Assembly (NCBI GenBank): GCA_947184155.2
Contig: CAMXCT020000252.1
Coordinates: forward strand, 216,855-280,854
Source: Cladocopium goreaui
Taxonomy: Eukaryota > Sar > Dinophyceae > Suessiales > Symbiodiniaceae
Length of the DNA stretch: 64,000 nt
Direction of reading: 5' to 3'
Shown: in pieces, positions 62,238 to 64,000 of the stretch
Layout: every line of letters begins with the position of its first letter
Numbering within the stretch: the first letter of the stretch is position 1
Translations under genes and position numbers: made by a program
The notes under the pieces: model-generated
Database searches by the model: none
The model's input: only the letters and a program-made list of their open reading frames with translations
Told to the model about the DNA's origin: nothing

Positions 62238-64000
62238 AGACAGGTGGATCTCGTGACACCCGACAGCACTGGGTACCCGCCACCCAGCCAACCACCAACG
62301 GCCGAGCGAGGCCAAGTTTTCCAGAAGTTAGATGAGGAGGTCATCCTTGTCAGCTGTTTCGACGGCATTGGGTCTGCTGCTTTGATCCTCAAAGGGCTGG
62401 TAGCAGCCATTTCGCTGCACATTGTATGGGAGGTGGACAGCGATTGTATGGAAGTGCTGAAGGCCCGTCACCCAGAGGCGGTGACCCGGGGTGATTTTCT
62501 CAAAGATGACCCTGATGAGGTCGCCAGAGTGATACACCGCCATGATCCTGAGGGCACCAAGCTGGTGCTCTTCGCAGCTGCTCCCCCATGCCCTGACTTC
62601 TCACGCATTCGTGCAGATGCACCAGGCTCAGCAGGTGAAGAAGGCCACAAATTCACAGCATACTGTGAATTTATCAGGAAGGTGGAGATGGGCATACCTC
62701 ACAGGAGGATAGGCCACCTTACCGAGAACGTGGTGATGGACAAGGGAGAGGCTGACCATTTCTCCAGCCTCCTGGACTGCAATGCGATCTTGGCTGACGC
62801 GCAAGACTTCGGCCTCATCAACCGCCCTCGTTTGTGGTGGACAAGAGTGGACTGGAGCAGCATCCGGACAAATCCCATCACAGGGAAACGGTTACGGTGG
62901 TCCAAGAGCCAAAAATACCACCGTCTCCATCACGACACCACGTTCCAGGAAGAGACGGATCTCCAGCTGGAAGGCCTTCGACTTCACAATGCGGTGGCAT
63001 CTCATGACAAGCGCATCCCGTGTCTGACAACTCCAGCACCATCGGACGATGGCAGACCAGCGCCGAAGAAGCTGAAAGGGAAGATAGACCCTGAACAGAA
63101 GGCGCGATGGATGAATGATGGGCGGCTATTTGCTCCATGGCAATACTCCAAGGAGGCTCTTCTACATGCAGCCGATGGGAGCATGGTGGTCCCGCCCCCG
63201 GAAGCCAAGGAACAGCTGCACCAGCTGCCGAAATGGTATACGTCCGTCCCGGGAGTGTCGGAGAAAGCCAGACACAGAATGCTGGCAAACGGTTGGCACA
63301 TTGGATCAGCACGGTTCATCATGATGCTGGTCCTCCAATCCATGTTGATGGTGACCGCTTCGTCACCCGTGCCACAGCCACGGCACACCGCGCTTCAGAC
63401 CATGCTGACCTTCCTGCAGCCAGCGACACCGCACCTAGGCCCAGGGACATGGCCCAGCGAAGCAACGTGCGTGGCCCAAGCCGGGTCGATGTGGGAGCAT
63501 TGGCAGATGGCCGTGGCTTCCAGTCACCCAGTACAACGGCCCCCTCGGCTGGAGCCGGGGCTACAGCAATGTGTGGACTTCCGGGGCATCATTGGAGGCA
63601 GCCTCGCACGCATGAGGACAGAGATAGTGGACGAGATCAAACAGTGGGCCCTCGACAGCATGGATGCGACCGAGACCTGGTGGAAGTCACTTCCACCTCA
63701 CGTGGCCCAGGTTTACTTCAACAAAGACCACAACCAAATCTCACAGATTCCACTTCTGTTGCGATTGCTCGACCTGGCCAAGATGCCAGGCCTTCCAGAG
63801 CTCACAGAAGACCTCCAGTCAGGGTTCCAGGTGACTGGTGAATTGCATGCGGGAGCGGGCTGGCTCCCACGGGCTGACAGCAAGTATGAGTTCCCAACGT
63901 CGGCCGAGACCTTCATGAAGCACAACCAACACTATACCAGAGCCAAACTGCGCAGCAAACGCGTGGATCCAGAATGGTCATCCATGTTGGATGAACTGCG
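62235..64000 (+). CDS. C5 cytosine DNA methyltransferase fused to retroelement polyprotein (partial at 3' end)
   Basis: The frame runs 588 codons from ATG 62235 without a stop to the window edge. C5-methyltransferase motifs are present in order: I, VSCFDGIGSA (39-48); II, WEVDSDC (65-71); IV, AAPPCPDFSRIRAD (115-128) with catalytic Cys119; VI, TENVV (163-167); VIII, QDFGLINRPRLWW (190-202); a target-recognition stretch of about 140 residues; and IX/X, VPGVSEKARHRMLANGWHIG (338-357). FDGI and ENV resemble the DNMT3-type branch. All catalytic elements look intact, so CpG-type methylation of the element or host DNA is plausible. After about 375 the protein has DEIKQWALDSM, then LPELTEDLQSGFQVTGELHA and GAGWLPRADSKYEFP, resembling the region preceding reverse transcriptase in other elements; RT is not reached. 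The start could instead be the upstream gag ORF by readthrough. Confidence 0.85.
   Translation, partial: MRQVDLVTPDSTGYPPPSQPPTAERGQVFQKLDEEVILVSCFDGIGSAALILKGLVAAISLHIVWEVDSDCMEVLKARHPEAVTRGDFLKDDPDEVARVIHRHDPEGTKLVLFAAAPPCPDFSRIRADAPGSAGEEGHKFTAYCEFIRKVEMGIPHRRIGHLTENVVMDKGEADHFSSLLDCNAILADAQDFGLINRPRLWWTRVDWSSIRTNPITGKRLRWSKSQKYHRLHHDTTFQEETDLQLEGLRLHNAVASHDKRIPCLTTPAPSDDGRPAPKKLKGKIDPEQKARWMNDGRLFAPWQYSKEALLHAADGSMVVPPPEAKEQLHQLPKWYTSVPGVSEKARHRMLANGWHIGSARFIMMLVLQSMLMVTASSPVPQPRHTALQTMLTFLQPATPHLGPGTWPSEATCVAQAGSMWEHWQMAVASSHPVQRPPRLEPGLQQCVDFRGIIGGSLARMRTEIVDEIKQWALDSMDATETWWKSLPPHVAQVYFNKDHNQISQIPLLLRLLDLAKMPGLPELTEDLQSGFQVTGELHAGAGWLPRADSKYEFPTSAETFMKHNQHYTRAKLRSKRVDPEWSSMLDEL

Larger units (their letters stand above)
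57926..64000 (+). mobile_element. Putative DNA-methyltransferase-bearing retrotransposon (partial, continues past window)
   Basis: Four long, GC-richer ORFs on one strand, in sharp contrast to the AT-rich, intron-split host genes: 58047-58622 (unknown), 59011-60720 (tyrosine recombinase), 61011-62219 (gag-like, basic C-terminus) and 62235 to the edge (C5 cytosine methyltransferase followed by a pre-RT-like region). A tyrosine recombinase with gag suggests a DIRS-like (YR) retrotransposon, but canonical DIRS elements carry YR downstream of RT and often an adenine methyltransferase. The order here is different, so the YR ORF could also belong to an adjoining element. Terminal repeats were not identified and no reverse transcriptase motif lies inside the window. 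Confidence 0.65.

Noticed and set aside
1-64000. tRNA, rRNA or dinoflagellate spliced-leader RNA genes
   Set aside because: I looked for cloverleaf-like GTTCRANNC blocks and for the spliced-leader core GTAGCCATTTTGGCTCAAG and found none by eye; a covariance search would settle it.

Overview
The window is nuclear DNA from a dinoflagellate, most likely a Symbiodinium-type (Symbiodiniaceae) alga. This rests on several things seen together: genes broken into many short exons with AG|G acceptors and at least one GA-AG intron; a PPR gene with the repeated ISACEKGGQW signature; an ankyrin-repeat gene; telomere-like CCCTAAA motifs; abundant micro- and minisatellites; and a retroelement that carries a cytosine-5 DNA methyltransferase. 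No rRNA, tRNA, CRISPR array or bacterial operon was found, and ribosome binding sites do not apply.

Layout. 1-5.3 kb: a minus-strand hypothetical gene (739-1560), a minus-strand series of overlapping frames broken by stops and shifts (4584-2135), and a divergent plus-strand ORF (4630-5271). 5.3-10 kb: dispersed repeats, including two long copies of a poly(A)-tailed family, an inverted pair of another family, and three small poly(A)-tailed insertions with target-site duplications. 10-13 kb: a copia-like gag, frameshifted and without pol. 13-15.5 kb: dense satellites. 16.1-18.6 kb: a bacterial-type PARG-like gene and an RPxSA-repeat protein gene. 20.4-24.3 kb: a coiled-coil gene in small exons. 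25.3-28.5 kb: a PPR gene. 29.5-31.5 kb: a vWA-domain gene followed by a 1.66-kb minisatellite. 34-40.5 kb: poorly resolved. 40.6-47.1 kb: an ankyrin-repeat gene. 51.2-53.7 kb: an archaemetzincin-like gene whose zinc-site exons can be joined across short introns. 55.0-57.9 kb: exon-like pieces and a tandem array of about 500-bp units, each with an exon and splice signals.

57.9-64 kb is the most remarkable part. It is a GC-richer block with long uninterrupted ORFs: a 191-aa unknown protein, a tyrosine recombinase, a gag-like protein, and a long ORF open to the window edge that starts with a complete-looking C5 cytosine DNA methyltransferase. The gag-like ORF and the methyltransferase ORF lie in the same frame, separated only by one TAG codon and five sense codons, which suggests readthrough as an expression strategy. 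I infer a retrotransposon that brings its own DNA methyltransferase; reverse transcriptase would be expected beyond the right edge. Methyltransferase-bearing retrotransposons have been reported from Symbiodinium, so the class is known, but this ORF order and the single-stop arrangement deserve checking.

Most multi-exon genes are given here as spans with the exon positions I could see; exact splice joins are certain only where stated.
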